Shown: positions 35,712-43,908, counted from the first letter of the stretch. The stretch is DNA of 64,000 nucleotides from an uncultured Bacteroidales bacterium (GCA_934717185.1 CAKUYQ010000012.1:17440-81439), one strand, 5' to 3'. Made by a program: numbers and translations. Notes: generated by a model not told the origin, from the letters alone.

Positions 35712-36494
35712 TTACTTGTAGGAATTCTCTATAGCCAGCCGCAACTCAGTAATACTATGCATAGGAGTAATCTCACCGTTCTTTACAAAAGAGATGGTAC
35801 CTGTCTCCTCTGAAACAACAATTACAGTGGCATCTGTCTCCTCTGTAACACCGGCTGCAGCGCGGTGACGCATCCCAAGATGAGCAGGTATGTTTGGATT
35901 CTCTGTCATTGGCAGAGTACATCTTGCGGCGATTATACGCCCGTTGCCAATAACCACGGCACCATCGTGGAGAGGGGAGTTCTTAAAGAAGAGGTTCTCT
36001 ATGAGCCTTCTGTTTATTGCTGCATCAATTGTATCTCCCGTTTCTATGATAAAATCCAATGAGGATGAATGTTTCATTACTATAAGTGCCCCTGTCTTGG
36101 TCTCGCTCATCTTTCTAACAGCCTGTGTAAGTTCGTCAAGCTCGTGGAGGTTTATATCCATCCCCTTTTTCCCAAAGAAGTTGCCAATAATCCTGTGGGC
36201 ACTTTTCCCATTTACATAACGTTGGCCAAGGTGAAGCAGAAAACGTCTTATCTCTTGTTGGAAGAGAATAATAAGGGCAATGAATCCCACACCTAAAACC
36301 TGCCCCATAAGAGCAGAGAGTAAACTCATCTTCAATGCCTTAACCACTATCCAAAAGACATATATCATAAGTATTCCAACAAATATGCTTATGGCGGCAG
36401 TCCCTCTAATCAACTTGTAAATGTAGTAGATGATTAATCCAACCAAGCAGATGTCTATGATATCAATGAGTTGTATGTTTATAAAATCAAACAC
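35712..36494 (-). CDS. dacA: Diadenylate cyclase CdaA/DacA
   Basis: A 260-residue membrane enzyme that makes cyclic di-AMP from two ATP. Three N-terminal TM helices (about residues 12-30, 35-57 and 62-80) precede the DAC domain, which has the DGA motif (SPLHDGAVVIG) and RHRAA motif (LGMRHRAAAGVTEETDA) at the active site. c-di-AMP controls potassium and osmotic balance and cell-wall homeostasis. It faces plsY tail to tail. The promoter (36522-36552) is unusually clear. Confidence 0.95.
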   Translation of the reverse strand: MFDFINIQLIDIIDICLVGLIIYYIYKLIRGTAAISIFVGILMIYVFWIVVKALKMSLLSALMGQVLGVGFIALIILFQQEIRRFLLHLGQRYVNGKSAHRIIGNFFGKKGMDINLHELDELTQAVRKMSETKTGALIVMKHSSSLDFIIETGDTIDAAINRRLIENLFFKNSPLHDGAVVIGNGRIIAARCTLPMTENPNIPAHLGMRHRAAAGVTEETDATVIVVSEETGTISFVKNGEITPMHSITELRLAIENSYK

Positions 36495-36521
36495 TTTCCT
36501 TCTGTTTTAAACCTATATCCG

Positions 36522-36552
36522 CAAAGTTAGGGATTATTTGTCGGGAAGCAAA
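36522..36552 (-). promoter_or_regulatory. dacA promoter (TTTG-N19-TAACTTTG)
   Basis: On the minus strand TTTG (36549-36552) is separated by 19 bases from TAACTTTG (36522-36529), a full Bacteroidota -33/-7 promoter, 28 bases upstream of the dacA ATG. One of the eleven CTTCCCGACAA words (36538-36548, minus strand) fills half the spacer. Confidence 0.85.
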
Positions 36553-36612
36553 TATTGCCATTAAACGGTTACTCTGCAAATTAATCTCCTGCTGACCAAT
36601 ATTAATAAGGAA

Positions 36613-36642
36613 CGGGATGGCTTGGAAGTCCATGCCATCCCG
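36613..36642. repeat. 30-bp palindrome, copy 1
   Basis: CGGGATGGC T TGGA AG TCCA T GCCATCCCG: an almost perfect palindrome with a 2-base loop. Identical copies occur at 39586-39615 and, with one changed arm end, at 37800-37837. Copies 1 and 3 share GTCTCAAAATA on the 3' side. Not directly downstream of any gene here, so it is an orphan terminator or a mobile palindrome. Confidence 0.9.
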
Positions 36643-36688
36643 CGTCTCAAAATATATTAACCTTTAGTAAAAGGGGTATCCATAACAG

Positions 36689-36770
36689 AACCTTTTCCTT
36701 AAGCCAAATGAGCAAAGACAAACTTGTTTGAGCTTTGCCATGGCGAGGAAAAGCTGCGCGTAAGCGAAAA
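36689..36770 (+). repeat. 78-bp repeat unit, single diverged copy
   Basis: Begins AACCTTTTCC and contains AAACTTGTTTGAGCTTTG, CCATGGCGAGGAAAAGCTGCG. It differs at a handful of positions from the tandem units at 38003-38176. With the 30-bp palindrome it fills the 337-base gap between dacA and the DUF3791 gene. Confidence 0.85.
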
Positions 36771-36776
36771 TTTATA

Positions 36777-36784
36777 TACCTTTG
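36777..36784 (+). promoter_or_regulatory. -7 box (TACCTTTG) of the DUF3791/DUF3990 operon
   Basis: TACCTTTG fits TAnnTTTG and lies 47 bases before ATG 36832. The upstream half of the promoter falls in the 78-bp repeat, with no clear -33 element. It supports 36832 rather than an upstream start as the first codon. Confidence 0.55.
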
Positions 36785-36831
36785 TATTAGTCAAATACAA
36801 AAAAACTGGTTTGGATAAAATACATTATATC

Positions 36832-37050
36832 ATGAAAGATAAGTATAAGATACCATATATCAATGCTTGTATTAGAGCTTTTGCCAAACGGTTTATGCTT
36901 TCAACAAAAACAGCATTTGAATATCTTTATAGGTTTAAGGGTATTGATTTTCTTGTTGAGTTCTATGAGATAGAACACTTACAGTCAATTGATGACGCTG
37001 TTGATGATCTAATAGTGTGTTGTTCTAATAATGGAGGAACGCTTAAATGA
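36832..37050 (+). CDS. DUF3791 small protein (putative antitoxin)
   Basis: A 72-residue protein with the DUF3791 pattern: an Ala/Phe-rich helix (INACIRAFAKRF), AFEYLYRFKGIDFLVEFYEIEHLQS and a NGG near the end. DUF3791 genes commonly sit just before DUF3990 genes and are thought to be the antitoxin-like partner; this is known from gene neighbourhoods rather than proven here. Its stop overlaps the next start by 4 bases (ATGA), indicating translational coupling. Confidence 0.75.
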   Translation: MKDKYKIPYINACIRAFAKRFMLSTKTAFEYLYRFKGIDFLVEFYEIEHLQSIDDAVDDLIVCCSNNGGTLK

Positions 37051-37516
37051 TACTATATCATGGGACAAATGTGGATTTTAAAGTGATAGACCTAAAAATG
37101 TCCAATAAGTATAAAGATTTTGGACAAGGTTTTTATTTAACAGATATTCGTTCTCAGGCAGAAAATCTTGCAGCAAAAAAAGCCAGACTATTTGGCGGAT
37201 ATCCTGTTATTCAAGAGTATACTTTTGAGGAATCCGTGTTAGAAAATGGTAATTTGAATATTCTTAAATTTAATTCTCCAACTGTGCAGTGGGCAGAATT
37301 TGTGTTTAAAAACAGAAATAGAGAACAAAATTTACTCATAGTTTTGATATAGTCATTGGTCCAATAGCAGACGATGGCGTTGCATATCTTTTAAGCAGAT
37401 ATGATGAGGAAACACTTAATATTGAGGAATTAAGTAAAGAGTTAACATATAAAAAATTAAATAGCCAATATTATTTTGGCACAGAAAAATCTTTAGAATA
37501 TCTTACAAGATTATGA
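37047..37516 (+). pseudogene. DUF3990 protein (ADP-ribosyltransferase-like putative toxin), frameshifted
   Basis: The first frame runs from ATG 37047 to TAG 37350-37352 (101 residues) and has the DUF3990 start: LYHGTNVDFKVIDL, YKDFGQGFYLTD, SQAENLAAKKA, and FVFKNRNR. The family continues in another frame: FDIVIGPIADDGVAYLL, then EELSKELTYKKLNSQYYFGTEKSLEYLTRL, stopping at TGA 37514-37516. A single 1-base loss or 2-base gain between about 37319 and 37350, in the A-rich stretch AGAACAAAATTT, explains it. The YHGT and FGQGFYLT motifs recall ADP-ribosyltransferase folds. It overlaps both neighbours by 4 bases. Either inactivated, an assembly error, or programmed frameshifting. Confidence 0.75.
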
Positions 37517-37740
37517 TATCGCAGCAGCAACGAGAGTTTTTAATTAACCATATAGTTGATAAAATAACTGAGTTTATCATTAAAGATAACAATGCAGATA
37601 TCTCATCAGCTTTGAAAACTGTTTATCAATCTAAAGTTTATCAGTTGGTACTGGATGTTGATGGCGACCTGTATTCTCAAAGTCCGTCTTATATTTACGA
37701 TCTTTTAAAATCTGAAATTAACGATAATGTGATAAGTTAG
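37513..37740 (+). CDS. Third gene of the DUF3990 module, small unknown protein
   Basis: A 75-residue protein (MISQQQREFLINHIVDKITE, then ADISSALKTVYQSKVYQLV and SPSYIYDLLKSEI). Helical, acidic, no TM segment. Small proteins of this type commonly accompany DUF3990/DUF3791 genes, probably as a second accessory or neutralising component. Its ATG overlaps the frame-restored DUF3990 stop by 4 bases, so it belongs to the same operon. Confidence 0.6.
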   Translation: MISQQQREFLINHIVDKITEFIIKDNNADISSALKTVYQSKVYQLVLDVDGDLYSQSPSYIYDLLKSEINDNVIS

Positions 37741-37799
37741 GATAGTTTATTGCTGAATGACCCATCTAAGAAGAATATAGAATTTTATATTTGAGAAAC

Positions 37800-37837
37800 A
37801 GAACGGGATGGCTTGGAAGTCCATGCCATCCAGTTCT
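37800..37837. repeat. 30-bp palindrome, copy 2 (extended arms)
   Basis: The core GGGATGGC...GCCATCC is as in copies 1 and 3, but the right end reads CAGTTCT, so the stem extends outward as AGAAC/GTTCT past a G-A mismatch. It lies 60 bases after the DUF3990 module. The 740 bases from here to 38480 contain no gene: this palindrome, an AT-rich stretch with a TACCTTTG box (37974-37981), and the repeats at 38003-38405. Confidence 0.85.
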
Positions 37838-38002
37838 ATAGGTAATTTTGGTAAAAAGTGTTTATTCGGCTAAAAATCAAGATAGAAAAATACATAATGC
37901 CGCATGTAATTTATTATACACTTTAGATGGTGAAATTTTATAATATATCTGTATAACAACAAATTATTTTTACTACCTTTGTAACAGACAATCTAACGAT
38001 AA

Positions 38003-38176
38003 GAACCTTTTCCGTAAGCCAGATGAGCAGAGCCAAACTTGTTTGAGCTTTGCCATGGCGAGGAAAAGCTGCGCGAAAGCGAACCTTTTCCGTAAGCCAG
38101 ATGAGCAGAGCCAAACTTGTTTGAGTTTTGCCATGGCGAGGAAAAGCTGCGCGAAAGCGAACCTTTTCCGTAAGCC
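38003..38176 (+). repeat. 78-bp tandem repeat, 2.2 copies
   Basis: GAACCTTTTCCGTAAGCCAG begins at 38003, 38081 and (cut short) 38159, so the period is 78. The two full units differ at one base (GAGCTTTGCC versus GAGTTTTGCC). Inside a unit, AAACTTGTTT and AGCTTT/AAAGCT can form hairpins. Since 78 is a multiple of 3, frames stay open through it, but this is not coding. Confidence 0.93.
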
Positions 38177-38405
38177 TTTTTGGCGTTGGCGTTAGCGTTG
38201 GCATTAGCCATAATTGAGTTTATAGTGTATAGGCAGCATTATAAAAGTTAAGAGTTGAAAGTTTAAAGCGTATAGATAGTTTTAAAGTTAACAGAGGTAA
38301 AGTCAAAAGTAAGAAACTAATATCTTTAAAACTATCAACTGATAAACTGACTTTAAACAATAAACTATAAACTATAAACTGAATTAGCCAAAGCTAAAGC
38401 TAATT
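38172..38405. repeat. Hexamer array with inverted ends
   Basis: The left part carries GGCGTTGGCGTTAGCG units (38180-38208) and AGTTTATAGT. The right part carries the inverted ACTATAAACT and GCCAAAGCTAAAGCTAA (38363-38403). It directly continues the 78-bp units, forming one composite element about 400 bases long. Confidence 0.85.
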
Positions 38406-38480
38406 ATTTTGTTCCCGTGCATATTCCGCACATAGGTTCCATAAAAAGTATTTATTAACAACACTAAAACTATTAAGTGT

Positions 38481-38861
38481 ATGAAATTTTTAAAAATTTA
38501 TTTTGTTGCCATGTTAGCGTTGTTTGCGGTAGCATGTAGCCACGATGCATTAAAAGAGAAAGTGTTCAATACTACAACAATCCAAAACGATCAGGATCTG
38601 CAGATTGTGCCTAAAGAGGAAGCCTTGGCACTTTTGGATAGATTCTTGGATGAAACCTATCCTGCCACCAAGTCTGAACCAAAAAGAAAGATTGCAACCG
38701 TTAGTGAGTACTATGGAGAGGCCCCTTTAACCAAGGCTAATGACAAAGGCGAGCAGGTGAAGATTCCACAGGCCTATTTAGTTAATTTTGAAGGGGAGAG
38801 AGGCTTTGCCGTATTGGGAGCAAATAATAAAGTTCCCGACATAGTAGCCGTAACAGAATAA
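38481..38861 (+). CDS. Orphan propeptide/Spi-like lipoprotein of the C10 protease type
   Basis: A 126-residue lipoprotein (lipobox FAVAC, Cys about 19). The rest resembles the propeptide of streptopain-like C10 proteases: ALALLDRFLDETYPATK, YGEAPLTKAND, then AYLVNFEGERGFAVLGANNKVPDIVAVTE. In C10 enzymes this last block leads directly into the catalytic domain, but here a TAA follows. It could be a stand-alone inhibitor (Spi/staphostatin-like) or a truncated protease whose catalytic part is gone. Downstream sequence continues with protein-like fragments in other frames. Confidence 0.6.
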   Translation: MKFLKIYFVAMLALFAVACSHDALKEKVFNTTTIQNDQDLQIVPKEEALALLDRFLDETYPATKSEPKRKIATVSEYYGEAPLTKANDKGEQVKIPQAYLVNFEGERGFAVLGANNKVPDIVAVTE

Positions 38862-39022
38862 ACGGATACTTCTCTCAGCATTGTTTGAAGCCGGAAAGAG
38901 CGTATGAATATGATAACCCGGATGAAGAACAAAGTAGAGGACACAGGTACAATTTACATTTTAGAGTAATCACTTATGACATACCTTCGCAGCCTGTTAC
39001 AAGAAGTTACTCAGTAAAATAG
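38862..39022 (+). pseudogene. Possible coding remnant after the orphan propeptide
   Basis: A frame open from the propeptide stop to TAG 39020-39022 reads GYFSQHCLKPERAYEYDNP, then GHRYNLHFRVITYDIPSQ and ends PVTRSYSVK. It has no ATG in frame and I cannot assign it to a family. It may be the decayed tail of the gene before it. Confidence 0.25.
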
Positions 39023-39054
39023 CTAAGTATTACTAATAGTTAAAAAATAAGGAT

Positions 39055-39456
39055 ATGAGAAATTATATATTATGCACTTTATGCATGTTGCTATTGGGTT
39101 GTTATAAAATATATCCCAATAAACTAACTCCAAAGGAGTTGGAAATTGACGCCTCTGAGCAGGTAGTTTACGTCAATGCTACAAGAAAAATAGATATAAT
39201 TGATATTGTTAGCAGTGCAGATTCGTATCCAGATTCTAAGAAAGGCGAAGAAACAAAAGATTTCAATGGAATTTTAGTATGCAATGGAGTTTGGTTTAAT
39301 GCGCGTATAAATACAAATGACCTTGACTCATGTAATGTGATTAAGTTTTACTTTAAAAAAAATGACTCCGGGGAAAAAAGAAAAATTGTGTATACCGTTA
39401 AGGGTGATATCCATTTCCAAATGCCTGTAGGCTCTATAACTCAAAGCGTCCAATAG
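39055..39456 (+). CDS. Unknown small lipoprotein
   Basis: A 133-residue lipoprotein (MRNYILCTLCMLLLGC, lipobox LLLGC with Cys 16). The mature part starts LTPKELEIDASEQVVYVNAT, a strand pattern like BACON-type beta-sandwich lipoproteins of Bacteroidota, followed by GVWFNARINTNDLDS and a KNDSGEKRKIVYTVKGD hairpin. No firm family. It may belong with the C10-propeptide gene, as C10 operons in gut Bacteroidales often include such lipoproteins; that link is inference. Confidence 0.55.
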   Translation: MRNYILCTLCMLLLGCYKIYPNKLTPKELEIDASEQVVYVNATRKIDIIDIVSSADSYPDSKKGEETKDFNGILVCNGVWFNARINTNDLDSCNVIKFYFKKNDSGEKRKIVYTVKGDIHFQMPVGSITQSVQ

Positions 39457-39585
39457 CCTGCTTGGCCGTACCTTGAGTTCAAGCTACTCCAGGCTCTTAA
39501 CGACAGTCAAATGTTTAATGATTTCAAAAAAAGATGAGGTAGCCATGATACTCTTTAGTTTACACTACCCATTTGAAAAACAGAA

Positions 39586-39615
39586 CGGGATGGCTTGGAA
39601 GTCCATGCCATCCCG
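39586..39615. repeat. 30-bp palindrome, copy 3 (terminator of the thioredoxin gene)
   Basis: Identical 30 bases to copy 1. Read on the minus strand it ends in CCCGTTCTGTTTTTC, a T-rich tail, 62 bases after the stop of the minus-strand thioredoxin-like gene, so here it can act as an intrinsic terminator. Confidence 0.9.
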
Positions 39616-39677
39616 TGTCTCAAAATAATCAACGTTATTAATAACCAATGATTTTATTGTTGTTGTGTTTGTATAGG

Positions 39678-40793
39678 CTATTTGTTTTGTGTCTCTTTTG
39701 ATTTTACAAACATATCTTTCCAAGCGTCTACATCCTTGATAGAGCGCTCAAAAAATTCTTTCTTCTGTTTATAATATTCCTCTATATTCTCTTTGCTCAC
39801 CTCTTTAAGAGCTGCGAACAGTCTTTCAATTGACTGAATCTGCATAAAGTTGATATGAGCGAAGTTTTTGTAGTTATACATTTTAATCATCTCTTCTGCT
39901 TTTCCGGCCAAACGCAGTTCTGCAAGTTGTGCACACGTATTGGCCATATAATCATTTGAAGTTGCCAAAAGTTTTATATTATTGATGCAGCATTTTATAA
40001 CATTGTCTGTAAGCTCATCCTTATTAACTTTACCGTAGATGCCATATCCTGCAAGGTAATAGAACAGTTTGTTGGTATATGTCTTAAGAATGAGACCGTT
40101 AATGTTTTCAGTACCATACTTTGAACAAGCCATAGCCTTATGGTCTACAATAAATTTGTGCAATTTGTCACTACTGTTTACATTCTGGCTAATATATGGC
40201 CATAGCTCCTCTGATAAAACCTCATTGGCTTTAAAATCATATACAACAGTCTCTGCAAACACTTTAGATTCATCATTCATATATGCGGCAGACAGTGCTT
40301 TGAAGTAAGCTGCTGCATTCTCAATGGACTTATCTGCATCATATTTTTCTTTGATTTTTTTAGGAGAATTGTTTATGTTTTTAGCCTTTTCTACGCGCGC
40401 TATGAATTCATTAAGTTGCCCACTACCAACAATTCTGCCAATTTCATTGCCATCGGCATCTAAAATAAGGAATGTAGGAAAAGCCGCAACATTAAATCTC
40501 TTCATGAGATCTTTTCCCTCGCCTTTCTCCATATCAAATTTTGCATTTATGAAGTTTGCATTAAAGTATTTTCCTGCAGCCTCTGTTGGGAATACCTCAT
40601 TGGCCATCTTTTTGCATGGCCCGCACCAAGAGGTGTAGCAGTCCATGAAAATAAGCTTTTTATTTTTGCTCTTTTTTGCTTTAGCGAGCACCTCATTGAA
40701 TGAACCGGTTTCCCATATGACACCTTTATTTTCTTGAGCAAAGAGCGAGAGTGAGAACATAACGGCAACAGCCAAAGTAATAAATTTTTTCAT
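39678..40793 (-). CDS. Exported thioredoxin-like protein
   Basis: A 371-residue protein with a signal peptide (residues 1-19, SLFAQ). Residues about 25-145 are a thioredoxin fold with active site SWCGPCKKM (Cys 57 and Cys 60), followed by VAAFPTFLILDADGNEIGR with the cis-Pro. The C-terminal ~220 residues are helical and of unknown function. It likely reduces or isomerises disulfides in the periplasm. It is the last minus-strand gene of the SusCD-TlpA locus, separated from the TlpA-like gene by a MITE-like repeat. Confidence 0.85.
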   Translation of the reverse strand: MKKFITLAVAVMFSLSLFAQENKGVIWETGSFNEVLAKAKKSKNKKLIFMDCYTSWCGPCKKMANEVFPTEAAGKYFNANFINAKFDMEKGEGKDLMKRFNVAAFPTFLILDADGNEIGRIVGSGQLNEFIARVEKAKNINNSPKKIKEKYDADKSIENAAAYFKALSAAYMNDESKVFAETVVYDFKANEVLSEELWPYISQNVNSSDKLHKFIVDHKAMACSKYGTENINGLILKTYTNKLFYYLAGYGIYGKVNKDELTDNVIKCCINNIKLLATSNDYMANTCAQLAELRLAGKAEEMIKMYNYKNFAHINFMQIQSIERLFAALKEVSKENIEEYYKQKKEFFERSIKDVDAWKDMFVKSKETQNK

Positions 40794-40831
40794 CTTATAT
40801 ATCTTTTATATGTTAGTATTATATTCTTAGT

Positions 40832-40944
40832 TTAGTAATCTTAAAAAATAACTTGGTAATCTTTAATTGTCTTTTCGGTCTATATTTCTTTTCTCAAAAA
40901 TACTGCTAAATCTTTACCAACTTATTTTTTAACGCTTACTTAAA
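40832..40944. repeat. MITE-like imperfect palindromic repeat, copy B
   Basis: Shares both halves of copy A (26113-26203) nearly exactly, but has 23 extra bases in the centre (40878-40900). It occupies much of the 317-base gap between the thioredoxin-like and TlpA-like genes; the remaining part holds a terminator hairpin at 41044-41073. Confidence 0.85.
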
Positions 40945-41043
40945 TAGTGTAAAAGTACCTGCATCAATCATCGTAAAGGGTAAAGATACAGCCATCCGCG
41001 TATTATAATACAACTAACTGTGGCTTTTTCCATCATGTATTTT

Positions 41044-41073
41044 AAAAGGGATAGCATTCATTAGGCCATCCCT
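41044..41073 (-). terminator. Terminator of the SusC-SusD-TlpA transcript
   Basis: AAAGGGAT and ATCCCTTT arms enclose GC pairs (AGC/GGC region). On the minus strand a T-rich TTTTAAAAT follows. It is 38 bases after the stop of the TlpA-like gene. Confidence 0.75.
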
Positions 41074-41110
41074 TTATCAAATAATCAAACTTTATTAACC
41101 GTTAAATACA

Positions 41111-42244
41111 CTATTTAAGTAATTCCTCTAATTTGGATTGCAGCTCTGCGCCTCTGAGATTTCGGGCAATTATAATACCGTCTTTGTCAAATAATACTGT
41201 GGCCGGAATACCGCTCACTCCATATAGTTTTGAACCTTCGCAATCCCATCCCTTTAGGTCTGATAACTGCGGCCAAGGAAGATTGAGCTCTTCAAGAGCT
41301 TTTTTCCATGCTTCGTCTTTTGAGTCAAGGGAAACACCAACAACTTCAAAGTCTTTTCCATTATACTTCTTATATGCTTCAAGAACATTGGGCATCTCTG
41401 CTCTGCATGGTGCACACCAGCTTGCCCAAAAGTCTAAAAGTACGTATTTGCCCCTTCCTACGTAGTTAGATAAAGAGACTGTATTGCCGTCTTTATCGTT
41501 CATTGTAAAGTCTGTAAATGGTTTGCCTACAGAAGTTTTTTCTAAAATCTCTATGATGGATGCAATTCTCTTGTAGGCCGGAGTGGTTTTTGTGTATTCA
41601 TTTGCCCCTCCGAGAAGGGCTTTTTTGCCCTCTAAAGTTGCTTCTGAATATGCTGCGTTATGCAGGTCTATATGCCATGTTGCAGGATTATTGATGTTGT
41701 CCTTTACATAATTGTATTTTACTGATATGAATTTTTGCCTGCAATCTCTAATGATATTGTTAAGGCTGTCAACTTCGCTCACAGACAATTCTATTCCATC
41801 TCTTTTTGCATTCTCAATTTTGGAGTATGTATCCATAAAAGTTTTTGACAGAGCGTGATATTCGTTATTATGTAGCTGATATGAGTCATTAAATGGTGTT
41901 CCCGATACAGCTGTTTCTCCATTCTCGTCTGTTGTAATGGTTATGGTACCCTTTTCAAGCACCACTGTTGCGTAGAGCAAAGGTGGGTTTGACATACTGC
42001 CATCCAATACGTAAATGGTACAATAGTCCGGGTTTTCAATCTCACCCTTAAATGAATATTTACCATTTGTAATAATGGTTGAATCCTTAGCCGGTTTTTC
42101 TTTGGAATCTGTTGTACTTGAAATTTTGTATATTGTCTTTCCATCTAAATGGCTGTCTGCAACGGTTCCGCTGATATTATAACAGTTGTCTGAACAGCCG
42201 GCTGCACATAGGCATGCTATTGCAATTGATATTATATGCTTCAT
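41111..42244 (-). CDS. TlpA-like thiol-disulfide lipoprotein with DUF4369 domain
   Basis: A 377-residue lipoprotein (lipobox CAAGC, Cys 17). Residues about 20-120 match the DUF4369 beta domain (NISGTVADSHLDGKTIYKI). A helical middle is followed by a C-terminal AlkHP/TlpA thioredoxin domain: KYVLLDFWASWCAPC (active site near residue 275) and VSGIPATVLFDKDG with the cis-Pro. This architecture is frequent in Bacteroidales uptake loci and probably keeps thiols reduced in surface or periplasmic proteins. It follows susD by 20 bases and is probably co-transcribed. Confidence 0.9.
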   Translation of the reverse strand: MKHIISIAIACLCAAGCSDNCYNISGTVADSHLDGKTIYKISSTTDSKEKPAKDSTIITNGKYSFKGEIENPDYCTIYVLDGSMSNPPLLYATVVLEKGTITITTDENGETAVSGTPFNDSYQLHNNEYHALSKTFMDTYSKIENAKRDGIELSVSEVDSLNNIIRDCRQKFISVKYNYVKDNINNPATWHIDLHNAAYSEATLEGKKALLGGANEYTKTTPAYKRIASIIEILEKTSVGKPFTDFTMNDKDGNTVSLSNYVGRGKYVLLDFWASWCAPCRAEMPNVLEAYKKYNGKDFEVVGVSLDSKDEAWKKALEELNLPWPQLSDLKGWDCEGSKLYGVSGIPATVLFDKDGIIIARNLRGAELQSKLEELLK

Positions 42245-42264
42245 TTTATTTTGATTTTAAAATT

Positions 42265-43890
42265 TTATTCCCATCCTTTGTTCTGCTCCCAGCCCATGTT
42301 GGCAACTTCTCCGCTGTATATTGGCATTGCCCAGCGAGGATCGTCGGGACCAATGGTAAGAGTAGTTTTAGAATTAATATCTTTAGGGTCCTGCAGAATA
42401 ACTCTTGATACGCTTATTCCGGCTTTTTCAGCTCCGTTAAGACGTTTTATATCGTAAAATCTTAACAGACCTGCAAACTCCCTGTCCCTTTCATCCATTA
42501 CATCCTGAACCGTACCACCAATATTATTTGCAGCAGATGTATTCATGAAACGGGTAGCTCTAAAATCTTTTAATACTTTGGCTGCCTCTGCTGTTTTTCC
42601 GCTTCTTGCAAGACACTCTGCTTTGATAAGCATCATTTCGGCAGTGGTCATTCCCAGTAATTTAACAGGGCCATTACCATTAAATCTATAGTAGCAGTGC
42701 GCATGCCACGGTTTCAGCCATTTCTGTGTCTCATTTGTGATACAATATCTTTTTTGCACCCCATCTATAGTTGCTGTTTGGTAGCAACCCGAGGCAAACA
42801 TCAATGGATAATTAGAGTTATAGAAATAGATCCAACGTGCATCATTCTCCTTGTCAAAAAGGTTATACAGCTTTTCTGAAACAGGGCAATAGTCACCAGT
42901 TGATACGCTTGGTAAAAACAGTTCCTCATAGAGCGTAACAGGTTGTAGACTTAAATTCCATAGAGTAAATGGTACATTGGCAGGTAGTGTACCTTTAATA
43001 GCTGTATTATCCTCGTTAAGCAGATTAAATGTGGTTGATGGAGCCAAGGCATAGTTTGGATCATCCTTGAATGTCACCAGTGTGTTGTGTGCGGCAAGTG
43101 CTGCATTGGCATTTTCTAAAGCTGAGTCATATTTACCTCTGTACAGATCTATTCTGGCTCTGAGTGCCTTTACGGTTGGAACGGTAGGTCTAAAGCTGGT
43201 CTTTAGATTAAATTGGGTACATCCGGCTTTTGTAAGCAACTCCTCGGCTTTTTCAAGATCTTCATATATTCGGGTGAGGGTGTATCCCACGGTCTCTCTT
43301 GCCGGAACCTCTCCCGGGTTCAATCCATCTCTGTATCCTATGCCGGGAGCATCTTCGTTCCAAAGACAGAAAGATAGCATTAGCATGAAATGGTAATACG
43401 CTCTGCCAAAATATGCTTCGCCTGCAACCTGGTCGTGAACTTTTTGGGTTGTCTGTTCAACTTTATCTAAGTTGTCCAAGATGGTATTGAATCTGTAGAT
43501 TCTTTCCCATGAAGGTGTCCATGTTGTTTGCATATTATATTGGGTATTAACCAATTCCTCTTTGTCAAGAACATACTTTTTATAGGTGTAAGAGGAGCCT
43601 TTTTGCCCATAAGCAAAATATTCCGGATCTATCTCTATTGCATCTGTGAGATAAATCTGGTCGCCAATGTATCCCCCTGTTATTCCGTATGTAATATATA
43701 GGTTGTCCGGTGCGTCAAACAAGTATAAATCCAAGCTTCCCGACAATTCCTTCAATTGGTCCATGTGGTAAATATATGCGCTACCGGATTTGTTCGGTGT
43801 TTCATCTAAGAAATCCTTGCAGTTAGTTAGCATGAAGCTACCTATGATTGCGCTAATAAAGGATAATATGTGTATAATATTCTGTTTCAT
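42265..43890 (-). CDS. SusD/RagB family nutrient-binding lipoprotein
   Basis: A 541-residue surface lipoprotein (lipobox MLTNC). The SusD/RagB fold is shown by the N-terminal KDFLDETPNKSG block, WERIYRFNTILDNLD, AYFGRAYYHFMLM, TPR-like helices, and the C-terminal DERDREFAGLLRFYDIKRLN. It lies over the SusC barrel and captures the substrate. No glycosidases, sulfatases or proteases are adjacent, so the substrate is undetermined; the neighbouring thioredoxins would fit a peptide- or thiol-related cargo, but that is speculation. Confidence 0.93.
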   Translation of the reverse strand: MKQNIIHILSFISAIIGSFMLTNCKDFLDETPNKSGSAYIYHMDQLKELSGSLDLYLFDAPDNLYITYGITGGYIGDQIYLTDAIEIDPEYFAYGQKGSSYTYKKYVLDKEELVNTQYNMQTTWTPSWERIYRFNTILDNLDKVEQTTQKVHDQVAGEAYFGRAYYHFMLMLSFCLWNEDAPGIGYRDGLNPGEVPARETVGYTLTRIYEDLEKAEELLTKAGCTQFNLKTSFRPTVPTVKALRARIDLYRGKYDSALENANAALAAHNTLVTFKDDPNYALAPSTTFNLLNEDNTAIKGTLPANVPFTLWNLSLQPVTLYEELFLPSVSTGDYCPVSEKLYNLFDKENDARWIYFYNSNYPLMFASGCYQTATIDGVQKRYCITNETQKWLKPWHAHCYYRFNGNGPVKLLGMTTAEMMLIKAECLARSGKTAEAAKVLKDFRATRFMNTSAANNIGGTVQDVMDERDREFAGLLRFYDIKRLNGAEKAGISVSRVILQDPKDINSKTTLTIGPDDPRWAMPIYSGEVANMGWEQNKGWE

Positions 43891-43908
43891 ACGTGAAATT
43901 TTAAATTT

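Noticed and set aside
36724..36831. N-terminal extension of the DUF3791 protein
   Set aside because: This part lies in the 78-bp repeat and before the TACCTTTG box; family alignment begins at ATG 36832.
38003..38176. Possible CRISPR array
   Set aside because: The 78-bp units are directly adjacent with no unique spacers, and no cas genes are nearby.
37938..38204. Minus-strand open frame with two identical 26-residue blocks
   Set aside because: It arises because the 78-bp tandem repeat is a multiple of three; no independent coding signal.
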